From: Brevundimonas denitrificans | GTDB lineage: Bacteria; Pseudomonadota; Alphaproteobacteria; Caulobacterales; Caulobacteraceae | Direction of reading: 5' to 3' | Length of the DNA: 64,000 nt | NCBI RefSeq assembly: GCF_030160755.1 | Contig: NZ_BSOY01000005.1 | Span: 1-64,000, forward strand | Shown here: positions 50,758 to 59,735 of the stretch, one piece after another | Position numbering within the stretch: the first letter of the stretch is position 1 | Layout of the letters: each line of letters begins with the position of its first letter | Position numbers and translations under genes: made by a program | Notes under the pieces: generated by a model | Database searches by the model: none | The model's input: only the letters and a program-made list of their open reading frames with translations | What the model was told of the DNA's origin: nothing

Positions 50758-52778
50758 CAGTGAACCCGTTCAATGCGCGTCAGTGTGCGCGGCTGGTTGT
50801 AAAGCGATGCAAAATATTGCTTGTCCCGCAGCACGATCTGATCGTCCGGCTTCTCGCCACGATCACCTCTATTCTCCGACACCAAGACGTACTCTGCGCC
50901 GATATAGGGCTCGAGCGCCTTCATCACCGTCTGGTCGCCTTGGCTGCTGGATACGAGGAGGATGACCTGAGACGCCATCTTGGTGATGAACTTGGCCGTG
51001 GCCTCCCGGTATTTCGCGTCGAGCTGACCGAATGGGGAATCCAGAACCAGAGGGGCGACCACTCCGGGCGACAAGATCTCCCCGCTAGCCCCGCTTCGAA
51101 GCCGACTGTACTCAATGAGAGCCGAGGTGAATGCCAAGCTCATCAGCTGGTTCTCGCCACCGCTGCGCGGAACAGGATGGTTATCCGGGTAGAGCAGCTC
51201 CATCGAGAAGTCGTCCCCAAAGCGGAAACGATAGTCCCGGCGAGCGACCTCGTTGAGGACCTTATTTATGCTGCCTTGCACTTGTTCCCGTGCACTCGTC
51301 TCATAATCCCCCAGCATCACCTGAAGCATCTCCTGACCGCGCCGGGCCAGGTCGCGGCGTGCATAGAAGCGCTGTGCGCGTGCGCTTTGACCGACGAGCG
51401 CTTGGGTTCTTTTCTCGGAGTCCGCCAGTGCGCGCTCCGCCTGTTTGAGGCGATTGTCCGCGGAGCCCATTTCGCGATGGGCTTCACCGATCTTACGCTT
51501 AAGAGCGACCCGCGCCGCCTCGCGTTCGGCGATTTCCTGGCTCGGGATCTCAGCCATCTTCTTGTCGAGTTCGCCTAATGCCTGTTCCAACCGCATGCGA
51601 CGCTGGTGCATGACCCCGGACTTGGCTTGGATGTCGTGCAGGGCTCGCGCGGCGTCTGCTGAGGTCTCCTTGAACTGGTTTACCCGAGATCGGGCGCGTA
51701 CCACACGCTTCAATGTTTCGGCGCTGGCTGCGGTCTTGGTTAGCTCCAAAACCGCCGCGAACTGCTCTGACCCGGGCTCAAGGCACCGGTCGCAGATGCA
51801 AAGCTTCGCATCCAGAAGGCCTTGAATGAAGGTTTGATTGTAGGGCTCTGGAAGCTTTCCTCTCAGGCTCGCTTCATCAATGAACTCTAGGGTAAGCTCC
51901 GAGGCCCTTCGGGCGACAAGATTGATCGCCTTGGAGCCCATCCACTTTAGGATGTCGTCGTCGGCGGCTTTGATGTCTGAATTCGCCTGTCTGAGATCAT
52001 CAGCGGTGCGATCCCGCATCTTCTGCGTCTCTTTGGCTCCTTCAGCGTTGCGCAAATAGGTTTCAATCGTGTCGAGCTGATGCTCCCAAGCCTCGACTTC
52101 TTTATTGAGACGCTCAATTTCCGCCTCACCATTAGCGATAGCCTCTTCAGCTCGGGCCGTTTCTGCTTGGAGCCGTTCCAGCTCAGCGTTGCCCGGCGCT
52201 TGGCCCGCCTCACGGTTAAAATCGGATGCTACGGCTTTGAGGTCGGCGATGGCGGTGTCGGCAACTTCACAGCCCAACATCGACCGGACTGCTTTGGCGA
52301 CGACTTTCTGATTGCCTTGGGCAGCGAAGGCTTCGGCATGTTCTCCGTCGAAGAAGAAATAGCGCGCCATTTCGCTCGGCAGAACAGAGCTGATGAACGT
52401 CTCGGTTGCGGGGATGGGGAGGGTTACACCGCCCTCGACCTTCTGGGCGACCGCCTTGGTGGTCAAGCGATCACCTATCATCTGGAGGTGCCGCTGGACC
52501 ACATATTCGGTCTTTTCATGCTCAAAGCCGACCGAGACCGCCGCCGCCGACAGTCCTTCGCGCGCGGCTTCGAAGTTGAGAATTTTGTCCTTGTGCTCGA
52601 ACCGGCTGGTCGTTTCTTCGTAGAAGGCCCAGAGAATAGCGTTCAACAGTGTCGTTTTGCCTACGCCGTTCTCCGCGTGGATGACCGTCACATTGCGGTC
52701 GGGGTCACTGGCGAACTCGATGACTTGCTCATCGTAAAACTGCCGAAAGTTTTTCAGTTTGATATAGCTCAGCTGCAT
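50757..52778 (-). CDS. Second SMC/DndD-like ATPase of the restriction operon
   Basis: A 673-aa SMC/Rad50-like ATPase. ATG 52778 gives the start MQLSYIKLKNFRQFYDEQVI; the frame runs 15 codons further into the small upstream gene. Walker A HAENGVGKTTLLNAILWAF near 34; FFFDGEHAEAFA motif as in DndD; coiled coil about 190-520 with a CICDRCLEPG zinc-hook-like Cys pair near 330; signature SGGENQLMSLAFTSAL; Walker B PLVLDSPFGQLDAKYRE. It is a paralogue of dndD (42226-44226). It starts 1 bp before the stop of the 52-aa gene, i.e. they are tightly coupled. Confidence 0.88.
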   Translation of the reverse strand: MQLSYIKLKNFRQFYDEQVIEFASDPDRNVTVIHAENGVGKTTLLNAILWAFYEETTSRFEHKDKILNFEAAREGLSAAAVSVGFEHEKTEYVVQRHLQMIGDRLTTKAVAQKVEGGVTLPIPATETFISSVLPSEMARYFFFDGEHAEAFAAQGNQKVVAKAVRSMLGCEVADTAIADLKAVASDFNREAGQAPGNAELERLQAETARAEEAIANGEAEIERLNKEVEAWEHQLDTIETYLRNAEGAKETQKMRDRTADDLRQANSDIKAADDDILKWMGSKAINLVARRASELTLEFIDEASLRGKLPEPYNQTFIQGLLDAKLCICDRCLEPGSEQFAAVLELTKTAASAETLKRVVRARSRVNQFKETSADAARALHDIQAKSGVMHQRRMRLEQALGELDKKMAEIPSQEIAEREAARVALKRKIGEAHREMGSADNRLKQAERALADSEKRTQALVGQSARAQRFYARRDLARRGQEMLQVMLGDYETSAREQVQGSINKVLNEVARRDYRFRFGDDFSMELLYPDNHPVPRSGGENQLMSLAFTSALIEYSRLRSGASGEILSPGVVAPLVLDSPFGQLDAKYREATAKFITKMASQVILLVSSSQGDQTVMKALEPYIGAEYVLVSENRGDRGEKPDDQIVLRDKQYFASLYNQPRTLTRIERVH

Positions 52779-52779
52779 A

Positions 52780-52938
52780 TCAGACGGTGTCTCCGTCGAG
52801 CTTCGCGGCGGCGGTCTCTTCAATGACCTGGCGCACGCGGCTGCGCCGCTCGCTCTGCTGATTCTTTCGCTCGCTCGAGAAGAGGCGCTCCACGCGCATC
52901 ACCTTCTCCAGCATGGCCTCAAGCTCTTCTGGTTTCAT
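52780..52938 (-). CDS. Small 52-aa charged protein in the Dnd restriction operon
   Basis: Start ATG 52938-52936 with a strong GGGGAGG ribosome-binding site; stop at 52780, one base from the SMC-like ATPase ATG. The sequence MKPEELEAMLEKVMRVERLF continues as a highly charged, probably helical peptide rich in Arg, Glu and Gln. No family is recognised. The ribosome-binding site and tight coupling make it a credible gene. It could be a subunit or regulator of the ATPase. Confidence 0.68.
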   Translation of the reverse strand: MKPEELEAMLEKVMRVERLFSSERKNQQSERRSRVRQVIEETAAAKLDGDTV

Positions 52939-53220
52939 ATCGGGCCTCCCCTTGGAGCACTACCCTAGCAGTCAACTCCGCCGTGTGCACAACCGGATTG
53001 CCCCGAAGCAGGCCTACGCTTCTTCGAAATGATTTACCTTGTCGCGAACGTTACCGTGCGCGGTCAACGCGACCTGACGCGTTAGCGCGCATCGTCCGCC
53101 GGCCTCGGATAGTCGCTGACGGCCCATTCTCCGTTCGACTCCGCGGCCAGTGGAGAGGTGCGGGTTCGCCCCGTCGAAGCCCGCTTCCTATGGATCAGCA
53201 GACGATCGCCTGCCGCCAGA
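52939..53220. other. Gap inside the Dnd restriction operon
   Basis: Between the DGQHR gene and the 52-aa gene. A minus-strand frame (53342-53082, 86 aa) starts inside the DGQHR gene and ends here; it has no clear ribosome-binding site and may be chance, or a former C-terminal extension lost by frameshift. A separate promoter for the downstream genes could lie near 53000-53080. Confidence 0.4.
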
Positions 53221-54507
53221 TCATAGAAGTCCAAGTTCCCCGCCGATCGCCCGCCGGATGATCGAGCGCCCGGAACCCGAGGCGTTTCGAAAACGGTCAG
53301 CCGCGAAGTCGATCTTTTTGGCTGGCTCCAGTCGATGCTCAAAATAGGCGCTGCTCACGTCCCCTGCGTCTAGCGCATTTGGGATGAGCAAACGCAGGAT
53401 ATCGAACTGAGCTTGCAAGCCAACAGTCTTGAAAATGAAGGAACCATCTTTGGCGTCTCCCCACCAAGTCTCTCGGCAGGCGATCAGATAGTTCTCCACC
53501 AGCTTGTGAATGAGCGCGTCCTTGCCATCAATATAGTACGCTCGCAGAGGCGCTTTGTCCCTTGGTCCATCTGCGAGGACGGCTCTCCTGCGGGACGATG
53601 GCGTGAGCATCGCATTGTTGTCGCGCTTAGGATTGGTGGAGATGAGGCGTAAGATGCCGTCAACCACAACCGCCGTCGATACCCTCCAAGTCGCTTTTTG
53701 AGCCAGTTCTTCGAGCCGGGCGTCCTTTTTGGGCGCGACAACGATACGGCTGCGGAGAGGTGAAGAAGCTTCGGTTCCAAGCTTGCGTGTCAGGAATACA
53801 GCTAGTTTGTCAGGGGTCCAGAAATCCACTTTTTCTTCGTCGACATTATAGCCGAACAACTCATACGTCAGGCTTCTATCAACAGGCTTTTGGGTCGAGT
53901 TGATTGTGGCGAAAAGCTGGGCCTGTAGCGGCTTTGGAAGATCAAGGTAAATAGCGCACAAGAGCTGCATCTCGAGACGCTCAGGATCCGCCTTGGTGAA
54001 GGAAAATAGACGATGTTGTCCGTCGATGATGGCTGCGAGCTTTTCTTTTGTCGGAATAGTTAGTTTGAGGCCCGCTCCATCTGGCTCGATAGTCCAGTCT
54101 GAACTTTGAGCCGCCGCGGTTGAAAGGTTCGGCGGTCGGCCAGCGCCTTTTGCTTGAGTGTCTTGGGTCGCTGAACCTGCCTCGGTCTGTTCATCCGCTT
54201 CGAGGTCGTCGACCTCGTCCTGGTCCAGCCCCACGGCGCTGTTATGGTTGGCGGCCAGGATTATGGCGTTTGGAAAGGCGGCATCGACGCGATCGATATA
54301 GTCGGCGATTTGCGCGATACGCTTGTCCTGCAAAGCGCGCTGTGTGCCCGAGAGCGTGTATCCGCCGCCGACCGGATTAAAAGTTGCTGTCATCACATCG
54401 CTAGATGCAACCTGTAACAACAAATCCGCAGGAAGGACGGCGACGAAGAACGAGCCTAAGGGCTGGTCGACGCGAAGTACTGACGTCTCGAAAGGGAAGG
54501 TAGCCAT
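53221..54507 (-). CDS. DNA phosphorothioation-associated DGQHR protein (DndB-like)
   Basis: A 428-aa DGQHR-domain protein, second DndB-like protein in the island. Motifs: SGTQRALQDKRIAQIADYI near residue 53, AAIIDGQHRLFSFTKAD near 165, and LLCAIYLDLPKPLQAQLFATINSTQKPVDRSL, typical of the family. A low-complexity acidic linker (residues about 95-130) separates the halves. It begins 3 bp after the upstream membrane-protein gene. It is probably a DNA-binding or regulatory member of the restriction module. Confidence 0.85.
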   Translation of the reverse strand: MATFPFETSVLRVDQPLGSFFVAVLPADLLLQVASSDVMTATFNPVGGGYTLSGTQRALQDKRIAQIADYIDRVDAAFPNAIILAANHNSAVGLDQDEVDDLEADEQTEAGSATQDTQAKGAGRPPNLSTAAAQSSDWTIEPDGAGLKLTIPTKEKLAAIIDGQHRLFSFTKADPERLEMQLLCAIYLDLPKPLQAQLFATINSTQKPVDRSLTYELFGYNVDEEKVDFWTPDKLAVFLTRKLGTEASSPLRSRIVVAPKKDARLEELAQKATWRVSTAVVVDGILRLISTNPKRDNNAMLTPSSRRRAVLADGPRDKAPLRAYYIDGKDALIHKLVENYLIACRETWWGDAKDGSFIFKTVGLQAQFDILRLLIPNALDAGDVSSAYFEHRLEPAKKIDFAADRFRNASGSGRSIIRRAIGGELGLL

Positions 54508-54510
54508 CGA

Positions 54511-55083
54511 TCAGGTCTTCAAATCGTCAAAACCGCCCTTGAGCGCTTGATTGAGGTCGCCGCCTGACGGAGCGGCGACGTGATGAGTTTGAAATATGGA
54601 ATCTGAGCCATTCGTAATCCACCACACCCAGATCGCGGCGAGGGATGAGGCAATCCCGGCTGCGAGCACCTCCAACGGGTAGGAGCCGGCGAAGAACGGC
54701 AGCAGAATCGCTGCAGTGAGAAAAAGGAACAGGATCATGATCGCGAAAGCTATCATCACCTTGTCGCTAGTATTGGCGGAGCTGAGGATGAGCTGGAGAC
54801 TCGTGGATCCAATCAACGTTGGAAAAAATGTGAGAATGGCTGTGATCACCCCTGTGAGGGCTGGGGGAACTGGGATCGCTCCTGTGACAGCTGGGGGTGT
54901 TTGGGCGACGGTCAAGCGTAAGAGTTCCGCCCAGATCCCCAGTCCGCCGAACAAGACGATGCCGATCAAAACATACACTACGAAGGGAAAGCTCTTGATC
55001 GGGCCAACCGTACGCTTGCCGAGTTGTTCAATCAGGTAGGGCCAATCGCCCTGCTTCTCCGGAATGATCGCCGCGTCTGCCAA
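54511..55083 (-). CDS. Four-helix membrane protein of the Dnd restriction operon
   Basis: About 190 aa from a TTG at 55083-55081 preceded by GGGAG; another TTG at 55128 is in frame. Four membrane segments: about residues 33-54 (FVVYVLIGIVLFGGLGIWAE), 75-95, 108-128 (VMIAFAIMILFLFLTAAILL) and 131-152. The N-terminus is soluble (IIPEKQGDWPYLIEQLGKR). The stop is 3 bp before the DGQHR start, so it is almost certainly the first gene of that operon. No family is recognised. A membrane component is not part of the known Dnd machinery, so it may anchor the complex or act as an effector. Confidence 0.7.
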   Translation of the reverse strand: MADAAIIPEKQGDWPYLIEQLGKRTVGPIKSFPFVVYVLIGIVLFGGLGIWAELLRLTVAQTPPAVTGAIPVPPALTGVITAILTFFPTLIGSTSLQLILSSANTSDKVMIAFAIMILFLFLTAAILLPFFAGSYPLEVLAAGIASSLAAIWVWWITNGSDSIFQTHHVAAPSGGDLNQALKGGFDDLKT

Positions 55084-55342
55084 TTCGGTGCTCCCTCGCG
55101 CGCAAGTGGCGCGCCCCGCTGCTATCAAGCACGCCGCCTGGACGGTCGCAACGTCGCGACCGAGGCGTGTTGTGCGCTACTCGGTGAGCTTGTGGCCTCT
55201 TGAGCAGGTGGAGTCGCCGCCGGGTCCTGCCTTCCTGCATTCGAGAAGGCTTGGTAATATTGGACGGCGCTATGCAAAGGTTGGCCGGGATTAGAAGTTG
55301 CGGCTCACCCGCAACGTCACTGGGGAAGCTAGGCTTTGCCGA

Positions 55343-56833
55343 TCACGTCGCCCGACGATAGTCCCTCCTTGGATCGGTAAGCCGTCGAGCGCCGACGCCG
55401 ATCATCCAGTTCAGGAACTGGCTCAGGCTATCGACCTGGTCGTCATGGCGTGCTTTGGGAAAGGCCATCATCTCCCGGCGCAAGTCATCCAGCCACGGGG
55501 CCTCCCGTGGCAGACGGGCGGCGCCGGAATAGAGAGGTTCCGAGGCGGCCGCGAACCGCTCCGCCTTTCCCAGGCGAGGCGAGATGGCCTGTCGACCGCA
55601 ATTCGGAGCGTGGTGCTCTCGCTCGCCAATACAGCGATGGTCGCGGGAAAGGTTATCGAGGATTGCGGGCCCCACACTGGCCTTCTCGACGATGACGAGG
55701 TCGGCGTTCCACCGCTTCCGCTCCGATCGGACCCGGGCCAAAAGGTCGGCAAAGGCCAGTCTGACTCGAATGACGTCCAGCAGCTTCCAGCAGGCGCCGT
55801 CGTAACCCCAGACCGTGCCGACGGAGTAGTCCGCGGTCGGGGCTTCGGAGTCTGCACAGTCCCAGCTGATCACCAGCCGGCTGAGTTTTCGGCGGCCGTC
55901 CAGCGTCCGATAGTCGATGAGGTCATCGTCATGAAACTGGATGCGATCCCAGCGGATGACGTCGCCATCAACAGGAACCGGGTTCTGTTGGTATTGGGTC
56001 TCGAAGACGCGGGGCCCGAGGTCGAGGCGGATCTGGTCAAGGACCTCCTTCGATTCCCGCTCTGGATTGAGGACGTCACCGATGCGCCGCATGTGCGTCT
56101 TGCCGTGAGCCAAGCGGATGATCTCATCGCGGACGGCGATCGCCGGCAGATCAAGAAGTCTGTAGCCGCCCTTGTTGACCAGGTGGGCCGGGACATCGTC
56201 CTCATGCAGACGCTGGGCGATCGAGACCACGGCCCCGGATGCCTTGTCGTTCATGCGGGTGAACAGGGTCTCGTCCACGTATCGCTGCGCCTTGGCGCGA
56301 GCCTCGGGAAAGGAGGCGTCGGCGGCCTTCATCAGGTCGTCGATGATTATGAGGTCGGCGCCAAAACCCGTGACGCCGCCTCCGACCCCGACGGCCAGAC
56401 GACCGCCCCCTTGGATCGTGCGAACCTGGTTGTCGGTGTCCCGGGCGATCGACGACGCCGTCTCGGGGAAGATAGCCCGAAAGAGGCTGGACTGGATCAC
56501 CTTGCGAAAATCCCGCGAGAGCTCGGACGCCAGATCCTGCCCATAGCTGGCGCAGATGATCCGTAGGGCCGGGTTTCGCCCGAGCATCCATGCGGTGAAG
56601 GCGACCGTAGTTGTGATCGACTTCAGATGGCGAGGCGGCACGGTGATCTGCAGCCGGCGATTTGACCCATCGGCGATCTCGGTCAGCGCCTGCACCATCG
56701 CGGACACGTACCAGCCCTTCGCCAGGACGACGCCCGGATTGAGCAGGGCGAAGGTCAGTTCCAAGAAGGTCCCGAAGTCGTGCCGGGCGCCCGCGAGCAA
56801 GATCTGTTGGGGCGAAAGGCGAGGGGGGCTCAC
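55343..56833 (-). CDS. Phage terminase large subunit-like protein
   Basis: A 496-aa terminase-like ATPase-nuclease. The ATPase domain has VPPRHLKSITTTV as Walker-A-like loop, residues about 66-80, and DLIIIDDLMKAADASFPEA as Walker B. The RNase-H-like nuclease domain has LVISWDCADSE, VIVEKASVGPAIL and ARHDDQVDSLSQFL. It follows the DUF5681 gene with a 4-bp overlap. This terminase/DUF5681 pair is a common remnant of phage-like elements in Alphaproteobacteria; no capsid or portal genes are here. Confidence 0.88.
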   Translation of the reverse strand: MSPPRLSPQQILLAGARHDFGTFLELTFALLNPGVVLAKGWYVSAMVQALTEIADGSNRRLQITVPPRHLKSITTTVAFTAWMLGRNPALRIICASYGQDLASELSRDFRKVIQSSLFRAIFPETASSIARDTDNQVRTIQGGGRLAVGVGGGVTGFGADLIIIDDLMKAADASFPEARAKAQRYVDETLFTRMNDKASGAVVSIAQRLHEDDVPAHLVNKGGYRLLDLPAIAVRDEIIRLAHGKTHMRRIGDVLNPERESKEVLDQIRLDLGPRVFETQYQQNPVPVDGDVIRWDRIQFHDDDLIDYRTLDGRRKLSRLVISWDCADSEAPTADYSVGTVWGYDGACWKLLDVIRVRLAFADLLARVRSERKRWNADLVIVEKASVGPAILDNLSRDHRCIGEREHHAPNCGRQAISPRLGKAERFAAASEPLYSGAARLPREAPWLDDLRREMMAFPKARHDDQVDSLSQFLNWMIGVGARRLTDPRRDYRRAT

Positions 56834-57237
56834 GAGCCCCCCTCCGCGACGTGATCGCGCGCGATACTGGCCAGGATGTCGGCAAACTGGCTCGCGGTCA
56901 GTTCGGTCTCAGGTGCGGCCGCGTGATTCAGTGCTCCGCCCTCAGGAGCAGTCGCCGTCTGTCCCCTGACCTTCATTAGCAGGGCGAAAGCCCGCGGGTC
57001 GCCATGCGCAGCTTTGTCGACCTGCTGGCGCACCGCCAGTTCGGCCTTCGTAAGCAGTTGCGTCTTACCATTGATGATGACGGCCACTCTTGTCTGCAAC
57101 TCGTCATCCAGGAGTGTCTGGAAGTTATGGGAGCCCTTCGGACGGCCCTTCGGGTTGCCCGATTGGCCCGCCTTGAACCGGGTCGCCTCGGGAGGCCGGC
57201 CGTAGCCGACGGTGTATGTGGTTGGATCGCTCGACAT
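56830..57237 (-). CDS. DUF5681 protein (terminase-associated)
   Basis: A 135-aa protein with the DUF5681 motif YGRPPEATRFKAGQSGNPKGRPKG near residues 12-36, followed by a helical segment. The family is usually encoded just upstream of terminase large subunits and may act as a small terminase subunit. Its stop overlaps the terminase start by 4 bp. Confidence 0.85.
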   Translation of the reverse strand: MSSDPTTYTVGYGRPPEATRFKAGQSGNPKGRPKGSHNFQTLLDDELQTRVAVIINGKTQLLTKAELAVRQQVDKAAHGDPRAFALLMKVRGQTATAPEGGALNHAAAPETELTASQFADILASIARDHVAEGGS

Positions 57238-57249
57238 CGCCCGCCTCCA

Positions 57250-58648
57250 TCACGCCGCGATCCGCGTGCGGACCCGCACGCGGCGCTCGGGAAGGGTGAT
57301 GATCTCCGCCGAGGGCCGAGACTGGCGCTCGATACGGACCTCGCGGAAAGTCTGACCCGTGGACGCCAGCCGGGCCTCGCGGCCGGTGAACTCCTGCCAA
57401 CGGACCACGCCGACGTCGACGTACCGAGGGTCCAGCTCGGTCGCGAAGCCACGGCGACCCGCCTGTTCCGAGGCGATGATGGTGGTGCCGCTGCCGCTGA
57501 ACAGGTCAAGGACGGCATCTCCCTTGGCGGTGCAGTCCATGATGGCGTCGCGAACCAGGCCCAGTGGCTTAACCGTCGGATGCATCTCGCGCGCTTTTGC
57601 CTTGGCAGCCCCGAAGCCGTTGACGCCCTCATAGGTCCAGACGTTCGAACGATCGCGACCGTGCTTGCCCAACTCAACCCGGTTCAGGTGGGATGCTCCG
57701 GGCTTGCGGAACAGGAAGATCAGTTCGTGGCGGGAGCGGTAAAAGCTGCCCATGCCGCCAGCCTTCTTGTCCCAGACGATCAGATTCAGCCGCTCCATCT
57801 CCACCGCATTGGCGGCCGCCAACGTGTGTTCAAGATGGCGGTGATCCATGCAGTAGTAGAGGAGGCCTCCGTCGATGAGGTTCTCGCTCGCCCGTCGCAT
57901 GACCTTGGTCGAGAACTCGGTGAACTCGCCATCCGTCATCTCGCCTGACGCCATGACGAACTCGCCATGCTTGCCGCCGCTGGTGACGTGGCCCGCGACG
58001 GCAACGTTGTATGGTGGGTCGGTAAAGACCACCCGGACCTTCTCGCCGGCGAGCAAGGTCTCGAAGCTGTCCGAGGCGGTGGCGTCGCCGCAGAGCAGGC
58101 GGCTCTCACCGAGTTCCCAAAGGTCGCCGACGAGGCTGACCACGTCATCGGTCAGGGCCGGGATCGCGTTCTCGCGTGCGTTGCCGCTCTCGCCGCCGAA
58201 GATGATGCTGTCGATCTTGGGGGCCGAGAAGCCTGTGAGTTCCAGACTGAAGCTCAGATCCAAGCCGGCCAGCTCCTTCAACTCGACCTTCAGCGTCTCC
58301 TGATCCCAACCCGCCAGCTGGCCGAGTTGGTTCTCTGCGATAGCAAAGACACGGCGCTCGGCGTCCGACAGGTGGTTGATCCGGATGCAGGGCACGTCGG
58401 TCATGCCAATCAAGCGTGCGGCCTCGACGCGACCCTTGCCGCATACGATCCGGTTCTCCCCGTCGATCAGAACAGGAACGAGAAAGCCGAATTGTCGAAT
58501 GCTGGCACCCATCACCCAGCACGCTCTTCTTGCGGATCCGGAGTTGGCGACTTCCGAGCACAAGCTCGGCGATGGGCAGGTCCTCGACCGCCAAGCGGAC
58601 CGAGGGTGGGATTTGTTGGGCGATGGCTTGAGCAGGGTCGGTCGACAT
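57250..58648 (-). pseudogene. ParB-fused DNA methyltransferase with N-terminal frameshift
   Basis: The main frame (58563-57250, 437 aa) holds a ParB/Srx-like N-domain (SIRQFGFLVPVLIDGENRIVCGKGRVEAARLIG) and a beta-class N4/N6 DNA methylase: FTDPPYNVAVAG (DPPY), then DLFSGSGTTIIASEQAGR. Its natural start lies in another frame: ATG 58648 with a GGAGA ribosome-binding site gives MSTDPAQAIAQQIPPSVRL and VEDLPIAELV, the family N-terminus, before the frame is lost near 58500-58560. So the gene appears frameshifted at residues about 30-45, by a real lesion or a sequencing error. The methylase domain itself is intact. Confidence 0.75.
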
Positions 58649-59046
58649 GAACTGGTCTCCAGATATGCAGACGCGGATCCGCGATTGCGCGCGCAGGCGC
58701 GCTGGCGGAAAGCGCCATTGAGGGAATGGAGAAGGCTATGGAGCCGAGCAGCGCGCGATCACGCGCCGGAATCGACGGCCTTCGGATTGGGGGGAGGGCG
58801 CCACGGCACCACAGGGCCTAGCCCAGAACCAGGACCCTCGGGTCCACCAACAAGAACACAATCAAGACTACAGCCACACGGCAACCCCCAGATGGTGAGG
58901 CGTAGCCCGAGGACAAGGCGAAGGATCGCTTATTCGACTGGACTATCGCTGCACAGCAAGCGGTAGTGATCCCGCTCCCGCCCGGCACTCCGGGCTTGGC
59001 TCAGTAGGGCGCAACCCCGCGCTCTCTGACCAAGGGAACACCGATC
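58649..59046. other. Intergenic region of the mobility module
   Basis: About 400 bp between divergent genes with no supported gene; open frames are antisense shadows. It contains a small hairpin (GCCCGG/CCGGGC) near 58979-58994 and presumably the promoters for both directions. Confidence 0.4.
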
Positions 59047-59310
59047 ATGCCTCGCAAGTCCAAAGCCGAAGCTGCGCCCGTCTCGACGTCCCGCGCCCCA
59101 TCCAAACTTGATCGCTTGATCGCAATCCTCCTGCCCGAGGACGGGGCCGACATGGCCGCAATGATCGAAGCCACCGGTTGGCAGGCGCATTCGATCCGCG
59201 GCGCCCTGGCTGGCGCGCTCAAGAAGAGGGGCCATACCGTCTCAAGCGAGAAGATCGGAGAGCGGCGAATCTGGCGGATCGCCGCACCCGTGGAGGCGGT
59301 TCAGTATTGA
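59047..59310 (+). CDS. DUF3489 protein
   Basis: An 87-aa protein. The DUF3489 helix-turn-helix-like core is SKLDRLIAILLPEDGADMAAMIEATGWQAHSIRGALAGALKKRGHTV, then a small C-terminal strand pair (RRIWRIAA). The family is regularly found next to DUF2924 and large serine recombinases in alphaproteobacterial elements; a DNA-binding or directionality role is plausible. Its stop overlaps the DUF2924 TTG start (TTGA). Confidence 0.88.
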   Translation: MPRKSKAEAAPVSTSRAPSKLDRLIAILLPEDGADMAAMIEATGWQAHSIRGALAGALKKRGHTVSSEKIGERRIWRIAAPVEAVQY

Positions 59311-59735
59311 GCGACCTGCGCGAAACGCTGGCCAGCCTCACCAACTTGGACATCGAGGCGCTTCGTGCGGTGTGGCGGGAGCGGCTCGGCGAGCCGCCCC
59401 CGGTGCGCTCGACCGACATTCTCCGCCGGACCCTGGCTGAAGCGCTCCAGATCGAAGCCGCCGGCCAGTCGGTCGCCTTGGACAAGCGGCTGTCTCGCGC
59501 GGCCAGCCAACACCGGACGGGAAAGAAGCCCCGGTTGCGAACTTCGACCTTCCACCCGGGATCGACCCTGATCCGGGAATGGCAGGGCGTGCGCCACGAG
59601 GTCGAGGTTCGACCGGACGGCTATGTCTGGCAGGGGCAGAGACATGCGAGCCTCTCCAAGGTCGCGCGCCTGATCACCGGGGTTCGCTGGAACGGACCCA
59701 GGTTCTTTGGACTGCGTGAGGGAGCCTCGGCATGA
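59307..59735 (+). CDS. DUF2924 protein
   Basis: About 142 aa from TTG 59307, which overlaps the previous stop codon. Features of DUF2924: LRAVWRERLGEPPPVRSTDILRRTLAEALQ, then GSTLIREWQGVRHEVEV and a C-terminal YVWQGQRHASLSKVARLITG...RWNGPRFFGL segment. It overlaps the recombinase start by 4 bp. Family members accompany large serine recombinases; function is not established. Confidence 0.87.
   Translation: MSDLRETLASLTNLDIEALRAVWRERLGEPPPVRSTDILRRTLAEALQIEAAGQSVALDKRLSRAASQHRTGKKPRLRTSTFHPGSTLIREWQGVRHEVEVRPDGYVWQGQRHASLSKVARLITGVRWNGPRFFGLREGASA

Noticed and set aside
55298-56566. 422-aa plus-strand open frame
   Set aside because: Antisense to the terminase-like gene; no recognisable domain, low-complexity Asp/Val/Arg-rich shadow.
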